From positions 620,001-684,000 of the forward strand of contig JAIUNW010000001.1 in assembly GCA_020161535.1 (NCBI GenBank): a stretch of 64,000 nucleotides of DNA, read 5' to 3'. Positions 27,093 to 36,075 of the stretch are shown here, one piece after another. The DNA is from Bacteroidota bacterium. GTDB taxonomy: Bacteria > Bacteroidota > Bacteroidia > Chitinophagales > Chitinophagaceae. The number at the start of each line of letters is the position of its first letter. The first letter of the stretch is position 1. The notes under the pieces are model-generated. The model did no database searches and had not been told where the DNA came from. It was given only the letters and a program-made list of their open reading frames with translations. The translations under genes were made by a program, and so were the position numbers.

Positions 27093-27163
27093 AGTAGCAG
27101 TATTTGCCCTATAACCGTTAAAAAATCGTGCCGTAAACCCTATTTTGTATCTTTAAGCCTAGC

Positions 27164-27616
27164 ATGAAATTCCTCCCTACCATATTCTTCTGCCTGTTAT
27201 TTGGCGCGGGCAGGGCGCAAGCGCCGGTTACCTGGATGACGCCCACCGCCTGGAACCTGGCCACTCCCTTTACGATGGGCAGCCTGGGAAAAGACAAAAA
27301 AATATCGGTGTATGGCATGGCGGGCATGCAATCGGGCGCTTTCAATTATGGCTCGTTTTCCGCTACCGCCGTAAAACCACTCACTAAAAATTGGTTTGCT
27401 TTTGGCGGTGTGTTGACGGCGATGCCTTACACAAATTGCGCCGCTTGTTTACCGGGCAACTATCGGAGCAATTTATACCAGGTGCACGGCGGACTCATGT
27501 ACACGAACGAGGCCCGCACATTTTCGGTGTCGGGATCTGTGCGTTATGGCCGTTCTAGTTTTCCTGCCTACGGCCCTCACTATGTTCCAGCCAACCACAA
27601 TGCATTGTTGCCCTAG
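27164..27616 (+). CDS. Exported hypothetical protein
   Basis: This 150-residue protein has a signal peptide ending at GRAQA. The mature part has short alternating beta-strands with aromatic girdles (ISVYGMAGMQSGAF, NWFAFGGVLTAMPY, TFSVSGSVRYG), as in a small outer-membrane barrel or a piece of one. It ends abruptly at PANHNALLP, so either it is a short barrel or the 3' end has been lost. No family is recognised. It precedes apbE by 70 bp on the same strand. Confidence 0.55.
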   Translation: MKFLPTIFFCLLFGAGRAQAPVTWMTPTAWNLATPFTMGSLGKDKKISVYGMAGMQSGAFNYGSFSATAVKPLTKNWFAFGGVLTAMPYTNCAACLPGNYRSNLYQVHGGLMYTNEARTFSVSGSVRYGRSSFPAYGPHYVPANHNALLP

Positions 27617-27686
27617 TGTATTACCTGTTTTTGTTACCCAAGCCAACGCAAGTTAACCAAGTTTCCACCGCGTTTAAACCAGGCAT

Positions 27687-28685
27687 TTGAAAAAGCTAGT
27701 CTTATTTTTATTTTTACTCCCGGCGCTTATTGCCCATTCACAAGTGCTTTGTAAAAGAAGCGCCAAACTAATGGGCGGCCGATTTGAGATTACGGTGGTG
27801 GACAAAGATTCAATCAGTGCTGAAAATAATATCGATAGTATCATTGCCGAAATAAGCCGCATCGAAAACCTGATCTCCGACTGGATTCCCAGCACACAAG
27901 TATCACAGATCAACCAGAACGCGGGCATCAAACCGGTGCGGGTAGATCGCGAACTATTTGCACTCACCCAAAGGGCGCTGCAATTTTCACACCGCACCAA
28001 TGGCGCTTTTGATATCAGTTTTGCCGCGATGGACCGCATATGGAAATTTGATGGTTCCATGACCGAAATGCCATCGCCCGAAGCCATCCGCCAGTCTGTA
28101 CAAAAAGTCGGTTACCAAAATATAATACTCGACTCAACAGCGTGTACCATATTCTTACGACTGCCCGGCATGAAGATTGGTTTCGGCGCGCTCGGCGAAG
28201 GTTATGCAGCCGATCGTTGCCGGGAAATGATGCTGGCGCGTGGCGTGCAGGCAGGCATTGTAAACGCTACGGGCGATATGAGTACCTGGGGGCACCGGCC
28301 CGATGGCAAGGACTGGAATATTGGTGTTATTAATCCGTTTGAACAATCAGCCCTTATTGCCGTTGTTCCGCTGCACCAGGGTTCGGTGACCACTTCAGGC
28401 AATTACGAAAAATTTGTACTGTTGAATGGCAAACGCTATTCGCATATCATCAACCCCGCAACAGGGTATCCGGCCACTGGCTTAACCAGTGTAACGGTGT
28501 TTGGTCCCAGTACAGAAATGGCCAATGGATTCAGCACCTCGCTGATGGTGCTGGGCAGAAAAGCGGGACTTGCATTCATTCGCCAATACCCTGCCTATAG
28601 CTGCATTATGATCACAGACAAGGGCAAGGTTATCACCTCGAAAAACTTGTCGCTCAAGAAGCTCGCTAAAAAGATCAAACACTAA
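27687..28685 (+). CDS. apbE: FAD:protein FMN transferase
   Basis: This 332-residue exported ApbE enzyme attaches FMN to Thr/Ser of target flavoproteins such as NqrB/NqrC or RnfG. The start is TTG at 27687; it is the only start that gives the clear signal peptide MKKLVLFLFLLPALIAHSQ. The motifs in order are MGGRFEITV, GAFDISFA, GFGALGEGYAAD, GIVNATGDM, SVTTSGNYEK and SHIINPATGYP, covering FAD and magnesium binding. No Na+-translocating oxidoreductase genes are in the window, so the client protein is elsewhere. Confidence 0.9.
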   Translation: MKKLVLFLFLLPALIAHSQVLCKRSAKLMGGRFEITVVDKDSISAENNIDSIIAEISRIENLISDWIPSTQVSQINQNAGIKPVRVDRELFALTQRALQFSHRTNGAFDISFAAMDRIWKFDGSMTEMPSPEAIRQSVQKVGYQNIILDSTACTIFLRLPGMKIGFGALGEGYAADRCREMMLARGVQAGIVNATGDMSTWGHRPDGKDWNIGVINPFEQSALIAVVPLHQGSVTTSGNYEKFVLLNGKRYSHIINPATGYPATGLTSVTVFGPSTEMANGFSTSLMVLGRKAGLAFIRQYPAYSCIMITDKGKVITSKNLSLKKLAKKIKH

Positions 28686-28712
28686 TCGCTGCAAAAGCTG
28701 ATGCAGCAAACA

Positions 28713-29456
28713 CTATTTTAAAACTTCTGCCAGAAAAAGCAAGGTGTGTTGCCAGGCGCGTTTGGCCATCACCGCATTGTAATCGGGCGATTTCGGATCG
28801 GTGAAAGTATGTTTTGAATGTGCATAAGTGATCACTTGCCAGTCGGCATTGCCTTCGTTGAGTTCTGTGGTGAGCCTGGCCATCACCGTTGGCGTTACGC
28901 CGCCATCGTCAGCGCCGTTTTCCACCAGTACTTTTGCGTGCAGGGGTCCATTGACCCGGCTGCTGTCTTTGGCCAATCCGCCATGAATACTGACAACGCC
29001 TTGCACCGGCAATCCCGCCCTCGCCGTTTCCAGCGCGCCGGTGCCACCAAAACAATAACCAATCACGGCCAGTCGATCTGCATCAGCGCCCGCTTTTTTC
29101 AATTCATCCAACGCCAGGGCTATTCGTTTTTGATAAGCTGCAAAATCTTTCCGGTAACTGCCGGCTATTTTAGCGGCGGCAGCATTGTCGACCGGAATAT
29201 TTCCTTCGCCATAAATATCGGCCACAAAAGCGATATAACCCTGCTGCGCCAACGCAGTGGCCGCTACCCGCGCTTCTTCATCAATACCTTTCCAGGCGGG
29301 CAAAATCAGCACCCCGGCCGCCTTCTTACCTGCATTAGCGGTAACAAGTCCATTCAATACCTGCGACCCGTCGGTATACCGTACCGGCTTCAGTGTTTGC
29401 GCACTGGCCAGCACCGACAATAAAACCAAGGCGACACATACGATTTGTTTGCGCAT
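28713..29456 (-). CDS. Dienelactone hydrolase family protein, exported
   Basis: I start at 29456 (MRKQIVCVAL), giving 247 residues with a signal peptide ending at LASAQ. The alpha/beta-hydrolase core has the cysteine nucleophile in VIGYCFGG (Cys125), the acid in LVENGADDGG and the His in YAHSKHTFTDP, the three elements of dienelactone hydrolase. Export sets it apart from the cytoplasmic aromatic-degradation enzymes, and no catechol genes are nearby, so a general esterase role is more likely. The longer upstream frame is rejected because it would bury the signal peptide. Confidence 0.82.
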   Translation of the reverse strand: MRKQIVCVALVLLSVLASAQTLKPVRYTDGSQVLNGLVTANAGKKAAGVLILPAWKGIDEEARVAATALAQQGYIAFVADIYGEGNIPVDNAAAAKIAGSYRKDFAAYQKRIALALDELKKAGADADRLAVIGYCFGGTGALETARAGLPVQGVVSIHGGLAKDSSRVNGPLHAKVLVENGADDGGVTPTVMARLTTELNEGNADWQVITYAHSKHTFTDPKSPDYNAVMAKRAWQHTLLFLAEVLK

Positions 29457-29609
29457 ATACTCATCATTTAGTTGGTTAACTAAAGGTAGCAGTTTCCGGC
29501 CTTGTCGCGCTTTAGGGTTGTTTGGTAGACAAAATCTTTCGCCACAATTCATTTGTAAAAACCCTCACGCCTTCCGTGCGTTACTTCGACCTACTCAAAA
29601 ACAACATAT

Positions 29610-29903
29610 ATGCATAAAAAATGCACGCTGGCCCTGCTGTTGGCAAGCTCACTGGTTACCGTTTCTGCTTTGGCACAAGACAATAAACAACCGCCACCTC
29701 GCCGAGACCCGGAAGAGATTTTCAAAAAGCTCGATACCAATAGTGATGACAAGATTAGTAAGGAAGAAGCCGACAAGGCAGCATTCAAAATGATCAAAGA
29801 CCATTTTACCGATATCGACAGCAACAAAGATGGCTATATCAGCAAAGACGAATTCAAAGCTTTCCGGCCGAAACGTCCCGAGGGTGCACCCAATAAAGAC
29901 TAG
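29610..29903 (+). CDS. Small secreted EF-hand protein
   Basis: This 97-residue exported protein has a signal peptide ending at ALAQ. A Pro-rich linker follows, then two EF-hands with canonical calcium loops: DTNSDDKISKEE (about 42-53) and DSNKDGYISKDE (about 69-80). The C-terminus is Pro/Lys-rich. It should bind two calcium ions in the periplasm or outside the cell. It is a single gene with a following hairpin terminator. Such two-EF-hand proteins are common in Bacteroidota, but their targets are unknown. Confidence 0.85.
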   Translation: MHKKCTLALLLASSLVTVSALAQDNKQPPPRRDPEEIFKKLDTNSDDKISKEEADKAAFKMIKDHFTDIDSNKDGYISKDEFKAFRPKRPEGAPNKD

Positions 29904-29917
29904 TACCATACAGAAAA

Positions 29918-29955
29918 AAACCCGGCGCCATCCGGTACTGGGTTTATTCTTTTGC
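29918..29955 (+). terminator. Probable terminator after EF-hand gene
   Basis: AAACCC and GGGTTT arms enclose an inner CCGG/CCGG pairing and are followed by ATTCTTTT. The stem has a bulge, so confidence is moderate. Confidence 0.55.
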
Positions 29956-29978
29956 ATAGTTAAGGATCAATAAAATCG

Positions 29979-30806
29979 TCAAGCTTTTATGGTAAGAACG
30001 GGCACGGTCGCATTGGTTAACCAATGATTGATATGGGTGCGCCCGAACAAACGACTTAGCAAATGATTTTTCTTCGGCACCAGTAATAGGAGATCAATGT
30101 TGTGGCGGGTTATATAGTCTCCAATGGCCTTTTCAATATTGGCACCTGACAAAAAATGAAAATGCGGTTTATAGGCCTGTAACATTTTTGATAATGTCAT
30201 CGATTCGGTAAGGGTTTCTTCGCTCTTCATACCGGTTGCATCGGGGTTGACATGAAGAATATGTAATTCCGGTTGGAAATTGGCAAAGAACAAGGCCAAT
30301 TCTTCCAAATGCAGCGAATCATTTACTTCCCGCAAGTCGCAGGCAAAGCCCATTTTCTTAAATGGCGCAAACACCTGGTTTTTGCCGACAACAATAATCG
30401 GCTTGTTGACGTAGCGAACTGCTTCGATGGTTTTGCCGCCCAACACAAAACGCTCAAGGGCACCCATCGATTCGGATCCCATCACTACTGCCCAAGCACC
30501 TTTTTCGCGGCAATAGATATCAATACATTCTACCACATCGCCGAGTCGCTCAACAATTTCAATATCCACCTTATTGCCGGTTCGCAGTTTTAGTCGCCCG
30601 GCGATCTGTTCCAACTCTGTGGCCACCTGCTGTTCGGCATATTGCAACGACAACGACGTCACCGGAATTTCGCTCACCGTATTGGGTATTTGGAAACAAT
30701 GCAGCAGCGTCATGGCTGAGCCGGTTTCCAATGCCAGGTCGGCCGCATAGTTCAATACATGTTGCGACGAGGTTTTGAGGTCGGTCGGTACCAGTATATT
30801 TTTCAT
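29979..30806 (-). CDS. Universal stress protein, tandem UspA domains
   Basis: This 275-residue cytoplasmic protein has two UspA-like domains. The first begins MKNILVPTDLKTSSQHVLNYAADLA and ends with VVMGSESMGALERFVLGGKT, close to the nucleotide-binding G2xG9xGS/T pattern; IIVV follows. The second begins around residue 145 (MGFACDLREVND) and ends with LLLLVPKKNHLLSRLFGRTHINHWLTNATVPVL in more divergent form. Tandem Usp proteins of this size are common in Bacteroidota and relate to stress and energy limitation. The specific role is unknown. Confidence 0.88.
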   Translation of the reverse strand: MKNILVPTDLKTSSQHVLNYAADLALETGSAMTLLHCFQIPNTVSEIPVTSLSLQYAEQQVATELEQIAGRLKLRTGNKVDIEIVERLGDVVECIDIYCREKGAWAVVMGSESMGALERFVLGGKTIEAVRYVNKPIIVVGKNQVFAPFKKMGFACDLREVNDSLHLEELALFFANFQPELHILHVNPDATGMKSEETLTESMTLSKMLQAYKPHFHFLSGANIEKAIGDYITRHNIDLLLLVPKKNHLLSRLFGRTHINHWLTNATVPVLTIKA

Positions 30807-30908
30807 CGCGGTAGATTTGATAGCAATTTCGCATTATGACAACAGCCTTTGGCTGAAAATGCTCAGGCGGAAAATTGAATTTTATCATGCTTGTACTAGA
30901 TTTAGCGC

Positions 30909-32441
30909 ATGAAAATTGGTTGGATCATTTGTTTGGTAATGTTCGGGATACTATTTGGCGCGGCTTGCGGCAACCCAGGCCCGGCGCCCATTGTTACTCC
31001 GCAGGATAGTTTGCAGGTTGCAGAAAAATACTGCGGCTCCTGCCACCAGTTTCCATCGCCCGAATTGCTCGACAGCAATACCTGGATCAAGCGGGTGTTA
31101 CCCAATATGGGCTGGCGGATGGGTATACGTGCTGCCAGTGAAAATCCCTATGATTCCTTACAACCCGATGAAGCGATCCTTGCCAGAAAGCAAAACCTCT
31201 ATCCCGAAAAAGCCATCCTGACAAAAGACGAATGGGCCGCTATTAATTCATTCTATGCTTCGCATGCACCCAAGCAATTGCGCGAAGCCGATTATGAGCA
31301 GCCCGGTAATGGACTCAGTCGACGCTTTCAAGCCGATGGTATTTATATTGGTCAGAAAAAGGCGCCCGATATTTCGCTGTTGTCGTACGACGAAAAAACA
31401 GCGCTATTGTATGTAGGTGATGCAGGCAACAACGTGTATGCATTCAACACCCAGTTCAAAACGGTTGGCAAATGGGCTACCCCGTCGCCGCCGGTTGCGA
31501 TGCTGATCGCCGACAACCAGTTACCCGAGGTGGTTTGTATTGGCTCCATTGCACCTTCAGAGAAAAAAGAAGGTGGTTTGTATTCTTTGAATGGCGGCCA
31601 ACAACAAGCTACCCTGGTTGCGGGCAACCTGGCAAGACCGGTTCAGGTGCTGCAAACCGACCTGGATAAAAATGGGGTCGACGATGTATTGATCTGTGCA
31701 TTTGGGCATATCACAGGGGCATTGGTATGGTGGAAAGAGGGTGATTCAACGCAGCAGAAAATATTGGTCAACCAGCCGGGCGCCAGGGCGCTGCAAGTAA
31801 CAGACATCAACCAAGACGGATGGCCCGACATCGTGGTATTGATGGCGCAGGCCAGGGAAGAATTGTTGTTGCTCCTGGCCGATGGCAGGGGTGGTTTCAG
31901 TAACCAGGTGATTGCTTCTTTTCCGCCGGTTTATGGCGTGAGTTATTTTGAGATGGGTGATTTGAATGGAGATGGCTTTGCAGATATAGTGGTAAGCAAT
32001 GGCGACAATTGGGATTTATCGCCGGTGAGAAAATATTATCACGGCCTGCGCGTACTGCTGAATGACCAGCAAAATCATTTTAAAGAAGCGCAGTTCATAC
32101 CGCTTTCCGGCGCGGGCAAACTGGTGATGGCTGATTTTGACCAGGATGGGGACAAAGACCTGGCGGCGGTCTCATTTTACGACGACGGCATCGACCCGGC
32201 TCGCAGTGTTTTGTTATTGGAGAACGATGGCAAAGCCCATTTTACCGGGGGATATGCGCCCAATACCGATGTGGGCAAATGGCTAACCATGATTGCCGCC
32301 GATATTGACCGGGATGGCGATACCGATATTGTGCTTGGCTCTTATTTCCACAACGGCGCAGAATGGATCAAATTGCTGGGCCAGGGTGTGGAGACTTTCC
32401 CCTCACTCGTGGTGCTTTGGAATGAAACTGTGAAACGCTGA
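30909..32441 (+). CDS. FG-GAP/VCBS repeat lipoprotein with c-type haem motif
   Basis: This 510-residue protein has a lipobox signal (FGAAC, Cys20). A CGSCH haem-attachment motif follows at 42-46, with NMGWRMG about 20 residues on that could give the distal Met. The rest is a beta-propeller of FG-GAP/VCBS repeats with calcium-type loops: DLDKNGVDD, DINQDGWPD, DLNGDGFAD, DFDQDGDKD and DIDRDGDTD. This suggests an outer-membrane-anchored electron-transfer or binding protein. No oxidoreductase partner is adjacent. The domain calls are strong; the function is inference. Confidence 0.82.
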   Translation: MKIGWIICLVMFGILFGAACGNPGPAPIVTPQDSLQVAEKYCGSCHQFPSPELLDSNTWIKRVLPNMGWRMGIRAASENPYDSLQPDEAILARKQNLYPEKAILTKDEWAAINSFYASHAPKQLREADYEQPGNGLSRRFQADGIYIGQKKAPDISLLSYDEKTALLYVGDAGNNVYAFNTQFKTVGKWATPSPPVAMLIADNQLPEVVCIGSIAPSEKKEGGLYSLNGGQQQATLVAGNLARPVQVLQTDLDKNGVDDVLICAFGHITGALVWWKEGDSTQQKILVNQPGARALQVTDINQDGWPDIVVLMAQAREELLLLLADGRGGFSNQVIASFPPVYGVSYFEMGDLNGDGFADIVVSNGDNWDLSPVRKYYHGLRVLLNDQQNHFKEAQFIPLSGAGKLVMADFDQDGDKDLAAVSFYDDGIDPARSVLLLENDGKAHFTGGYAPNTDVGKWLTMIAADIDRDGDTDIVLGSYFHNGAEWIKLLGQGVETFPSLVVLWNETVKR

Positions 32442-32447
32442 TGATGG

Positions 32448-33581
32448 CTATTTCTTGATTAGCTGAATCATTTCACCATTGTTTAGCTTGAGCACATACA
32501 AACCCGGGCGCAGGCCGGTTGTATTGAACTGTTGCGAATCTTGTGTAATCTGGTAGGTCTTGATAAACCGGCCATCGATCGCATACAAAAAGGCGACTGT
32601 GTTTCGCAGATCTTCATGGCCAATGGTAAGTGTAAAAGTTGTTTCCGTAATGGGGTTCGGGAATACGATTGATTTTCGATTGGCAGCGCTGCTTGAACCT
32701 GCCACATACAGTAATTTAGAATACTCGTATTTGCCGTCGATATCCACAATCTTGAGCCGGTAACGCTTCATCTGGGCGGGCTGGCTGGTTTGAAAACTAT
32801 AGGTACTACCGGCGGCATTATTGCTGGAACTGACGTCGCCTATTTTTTCAAAGTTGATGCCGTCGCTGCTTTGTTCAATTTCAAAATGGCTGGTGCTCTG
32901 TTCTGCATCCGTTTTCCACAGCAAGGTCGTTTTGCCAGCCGAGTTGTTGGCGGAAAAAGAACCAATGGTCACCGGTAGTACGACTAATTTCTCCATGAAA
33001 ATATTTCTGATAAAATTATCGTCGTATCCGTTGGTGGAACCATTGCGGGGTCGATGCACAAACCTTAATTCACCACTGGCAGGGGCTGCGCCAGACCAGG
33101 GAATGGACAACGTAAATGATGTCCATGTTTCCTGCGGAAAAGAGCCTGAAGGCGACAAGGTCGCCCCTCCATATGTTGTAACAGATACATTCGCAGTTCC
33201 CGATGGCGCATAAAACTGCAAATACCTGGTTCCGCCAAAATAAATGTCAAAAAACGTAAAAGCATTGCTGGCTGGATAACATCCATTACAATTGCCAGAC
33301 GTGTAATCAAATTTCAACAGCACTTTGCCGCCGGTCACCACTATATCGGTTACCACTTGGTAAATCGATTGCTGGGGAACCAAAGAAGATCCGTTGTCAT
33401 AGTTACCCGCTGCTCCGCCGCCGGCAGCAAACCAACCAGTATTAGATTGGGTCCAGCCACTAAGTGATGGGAAGCCCAAAACCGTAAAAGTTCCATTGTT
33501 GACGGCATTAACCTGGGCCGACAACATGGTTGTCTTAATTAGCAGTAAACACAGAAAAATGGCAATTTTTTTTTGCTTCAT
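32448..33581 (-). CDS. T9SS-secreted protein with type A sorting domain
   Basis: This 377-residue protein has a signal peptide ending at MLSAQ. The N-terminal 190 residues form a jelly-roll-like domain. A fibronectin-type segment follows (FSANNSAGKTTLLWKTDAEQ), where the LxWxTxxE pattern is typical before T9SS sorting domains. The last 80 residues, from VFPNPITETTFTLTIG to GLYVLKLNNGEMIQLIKK, are a T9SS type A C-terminal domain with the PNP start and basic end. It is therefore exported across the outer membrane by gliding-type secretion. The cargo activity is unknown. The 237 bp upstream hold no gene, only AT-rich promoter-like sequence. Confidence 0.85.
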   Translation of the reverse strand: MKQKKIAIFLCLLLIKTTMLSAQVNAVNNGTFTVLGFPSLSGWTQSNTGWFAAGGGAAGNYDNGSSLVPQQSIYQVVTDIVVTGGKVLLKFDYTSGNCNGCYPASNAFTFFDIYFGGTRYLQFYAPSGTANVSVTTYGGATLSPSGSFPQETWTSFTLSIPWSGAAPASGELRFVHRPRNGSTNGYDDNFIRNIFMEKLVVLPVTIGSFSANNSAGKTTLLWKTDAEQSTSHFEIEQSSDGINFEKIGDVSSSNNAAGSTYSFQTSQPAQMKRYRLKIVDIDGKYEYSKLLYVAGSSSAANRKSIVFPNPITETTFTLTIGHEDLRNTVAFLYAIDGRFIKTYQITQDSQQFNTTGLRPGLYVLKLNNGEMIQLIKK

Positions 33582-33818
33582 TTTTACACGGATTTAAACC
33601 AAGGTCAAGGCCGGTTGCTATATTAACGCTGATTCAGGTGTTTTGGTATTTTCTGTGAAAATCAAAGTTTATACAGCAAATTCAGATTCTTCACTTGATA
33701 GTAAATGCACTTACATATTATATATTATAAAATTTGTGGAAATTTTGCAGCAAAATAAGGACCGCCAGAGGCCTTAAAGTCCCCTTCATGCGGCCAAATA
33801 GGTTCATCATCAAATGGC

Positions 33819-33848
33819 AAAAAAAAGGGAAATGAATCATCATTTCCC
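33819..33848 (-). terminator. tmRNA terminator
   Basis: On the minus strand, GGGAAATGA / TCATTTCCC with an ATGA-type loop is followed by eight T. It starts two bases after the tmRNA 3' end. Confidence 0.9.
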
Positions 33849-33849
33849 C

Positions 33850-34224
33850 GGTGGAGCTGGGGGGAGTCGAACCCCCGTCCAAACACATTCGCCGAACGCT
33901 TTCTACATGTTTATTGATTGATTATTTGTCGGGAAGAAACAGGACAACCACCAACCGATTTTTTCCGTAGCTGGATGGTCTTAAGCAACAGTCACAGCCT
34001 TCCGTTGCAGCAGCCTGTATTTTGTTTTGAGTCGGCGGCGGAGCTTGGTAACAGACCAACCTGCTCAACGCGGCCCTAATGACTACTTAATCACTGATTA
34101 GGCAGCCATGGCATACTGAGTATTGCCATTTGAAGTTTGAATATTCAGATTAAGGTGCTAATTATCCAACGCACCACATGCTTACACGCTCAAAGAACTA
34201 TGCTGTCGAAACCAGTACAACCCC
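33850..34224 (-). ncRNA. ssrA: Transfer-messenger RNA
   Basis: The tRNA-like ends pair: the 5' GGGGUUG at 34224 pairs with 3' CAGCUCC near 33854-33860, with discriminator A and CC encoded. The final A of CCA is not encoded. The T-arm GGGGGTTCGACTCCCCC and the conserved GGTTTCGACAGC near the 5' end are diagnostic. The tag frame lies at 34127-34098 and reads GNTQYAMAA followed by TAA, close to Bacteroidota tags of the form G...YA(L/M)AA. It rescues stalled ribosomes with SmpB. An exact TATATTTG promoter box lies 15 bp upstream, and a strong terminator follows. Confidence 0.96.
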
Positions 34225-34238
34225 GACTTACGCAACGA

Positions 34239-34246
34239 CAAATATA
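34239..34246 (-). promoter_or_regulatory. -7 promoter element of tmRNA
   Basis: On the minus strand TATATTTG matches TAnnTTTG exactly. It is 15 bp before the mature 5' end, leaving a short leader for RNase P removal. Confidence 0.65.
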
Positions 34247-34268
34247 CGAAATTGTTTAGTTTCAGGCC

Positions 34269-36071
34269 ATGGAAAGGATGGAACCCGCTGCCTTCTATCG
34301 GCAATTTATCAGTACCCGATCACAAGAAAAAAACCAACTACTATCGCAAAGAAAACAATTCGGTTGGTGGCGCCTGCTTTGTTTTGCCACTGGCGCCGCA
34401 CTGCTCTATTTTATGTGGCCGGTCAGCATCGGCGTTGCATTGCTCGTTATTGCTTTTTTCACCGGCATTTTCCTGGCCCTGGTGAGTCGATCGGTTGCCA
34501 TCCAACAACAGCTTAGTCAAACCGAAAGAGAATTACGCGTTGCCAGCGAAGAGGGCGATATCGCTGCCCACCGCTTCCAGCACCGCTTTGATGCGATTCA
34601 ATACCTGCCGAAAGCACATTCCTACGCGGCGGACCTCGACATCTTTGGCAAATCTTCCTTGTTCCAATACCTGCACCGAACCAGTAGCATGCCCGGCCAT
34701 GAAACATTTGCCCAATGGCTCTTGGCGCCCGCCAGCAACCCCGACATCTTGCAACGGCAGCAGGCCGCACACCAAACAGCCGCCAACCCTGAATGGAGCC
34801 TTCGTTTCCAGGCCACCGGCAACGCCGAACCCCTGGCAACAGAAACTGCGTTTACACTTGACCGTTGGTTGCAGGAGCCACCCATTTTCAATAAGCCGGT
34901 TTGGCGGATCGTTCGCATTATAGTACCACTGATCGCCCTGACCACCCTCCTACTGTATATTATTGATGTATTGAACACGCCCCGGTTCCTGGCGCTTACC
35001 GTATTATACGTGATCACCGCTTTTGCCATTACGCGCAAAGTGCAGCCGGCCTATACCCGGCTCGACAAAGCCGTTAAACAACTCGATACACTGAGTGCTG
35101 TTTTGGCCTGCCTTGAAACCAGTGGCTTTAACCAGGGAAGCTGGCGGGATTTATTAACAAGAATTGCGGTGAGCAACAATACCCTGCCCGCCTCCAAACG
35201 CATTCGTCAATTGAAACAAATCCTTGATCGCTTTGATATTCGCCTCAACCCGCTGGTGTTTATTCCGCTGAATAGTTTTTTACTCTGGGACCTCCAGGTG
35301 ATGCTACAATTGGAAAAATGGAAACAAGAACAACAATCTTCCGTTCACGACTGGTTTCGGGTTATTGGGGAGGCAGAGGCCTTGAACAGCCTCGCGCGTG
35401 CGGCGTTTAATCATCCCCGGTGGACAACACCGGTTCTATCCGAAACACCCGCCTTATTCGACGCCAAAAACCTACTCCATCCGCTGATCCCTGCACAACA
35501 GGTAGTGAGCAATGACTTCGCTACCAGTGGCCGGCCGGCTGTTTCGCTGATTACCGGCAGCAATATGGCTGGCAAGAGCACTTTTTTGCGCGCCGTGGGC
35601 CTGACCCAGGTATTGGCCATGGCAGGCAGCGTGGTACCGGCCGATGCACTAACGGTGTCGAACAACCGCATTATGAGCAGTATGCGCATTGCTGATAACC
35701 TCGAAGAAAACACCTCAACTTTTTATGCCGAGTTGAACAAGCTCAAAGTGATTATTGAAGCCGTCAACCACCAGGAACCTGTTTTCTTTTTACTCGATGA
35801 AATCTTACGTGGCACCAACTCGCACGACCGGCAAACCGGTTCTCGCGCGCTTATTGAACAAATGATTCGCGAAAATGGCGCGGGACTGCTGGCCACGCAC
35901 GATTTAACCCTCACAGAACTTGCCGGCAAATATCCCGGCGTCATCCACAACTACCATTTTGACGTCAGTGTAAATGGAGAAGAATTGTACTTCGACTACA
36001 AATTGAAATCGGGTGTTTGTCAAAGCATGAACGCAAGCATTCTCATGAAAAAAATCGGTATTGACATGTAG
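34269..36071 (+). CDS. Membrane-associated MutS-family ATPase
   Basis: This 600-residue protein has the MutS ATPase domain at its C-terminus: Walker A GSNMAGKS at about 430-437, NLEENTSTFYAEL, Walker B FFLLDEIL, RGTNSHDR and LLATHD. It lacks the mismatch-recognition domain and the Smr nuclease domain of MutS2. Unusually, two hydrophobic pairs at about 34-72 and 212-255 look like membrane helices. It fits the poorly studied short, membrane-type MutS branch in Bacteroidota rather than mismatch repair. The gene is divergent from tmRNA with 44 bp between them, so they share a promoter region. Confidence 0.82.
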   Translation: MERMEPAAFYRQFISTRSQEKNQLLSQRKQFGWWRLLCFATGAALLYFMWPVSIGVALLVIAFFTGIFLALVSRSVAIQQQLSQTERELRVASEEGDIAAHRFQHRFDAIQYLPKAHSYAADLDIFGKSSLFQYLHRTSSMPGHETFAQWLLAPASNPDILQRQQAAHQTAANPEWSLRFQATGNAEPLATETAFTLDRWLQEPPIFNKPVWRIVRIIVPLIALTTLLLYIIDVLNTPRFLALTVLYVITAFAITRKVQPAYTRLDKAVKQLDTLSAVLACLETSGFNQGSWRDLLTRIAVSNNTLPASKRIRQLKQILDRFDIRLNPLVFIPLNSFLLWDLQVMLQLEKWKQEQQSSVHDWFRVIGEAEALNSLARAAFNHPRWTTPVLSETPALFDAKNLLHPLIPAQQVVSNDFATSGRPAVSLITGSNMAGKSTFLRAVGLTQVLAMAGSVVPADALTVSNNRIMSSMRIADNLEENTSTFYAELNKLKVIIEAVNHQEPVFFLLDEILRGTNSHDRQTGSRALIEQMIRENGAGLLATHDLTLTELAGKYPGVIHNYHFDVSVNGEELYFDYKLKSGVCQSMNASILMKKIGIDM

Positions 36072-36075
36072 TGAA

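Noticed and set aside
28818..29423. 201-codon plus-strand open frame
   Set aside because: It is antisense to the dienelactone hydrolase gene and has no domain.
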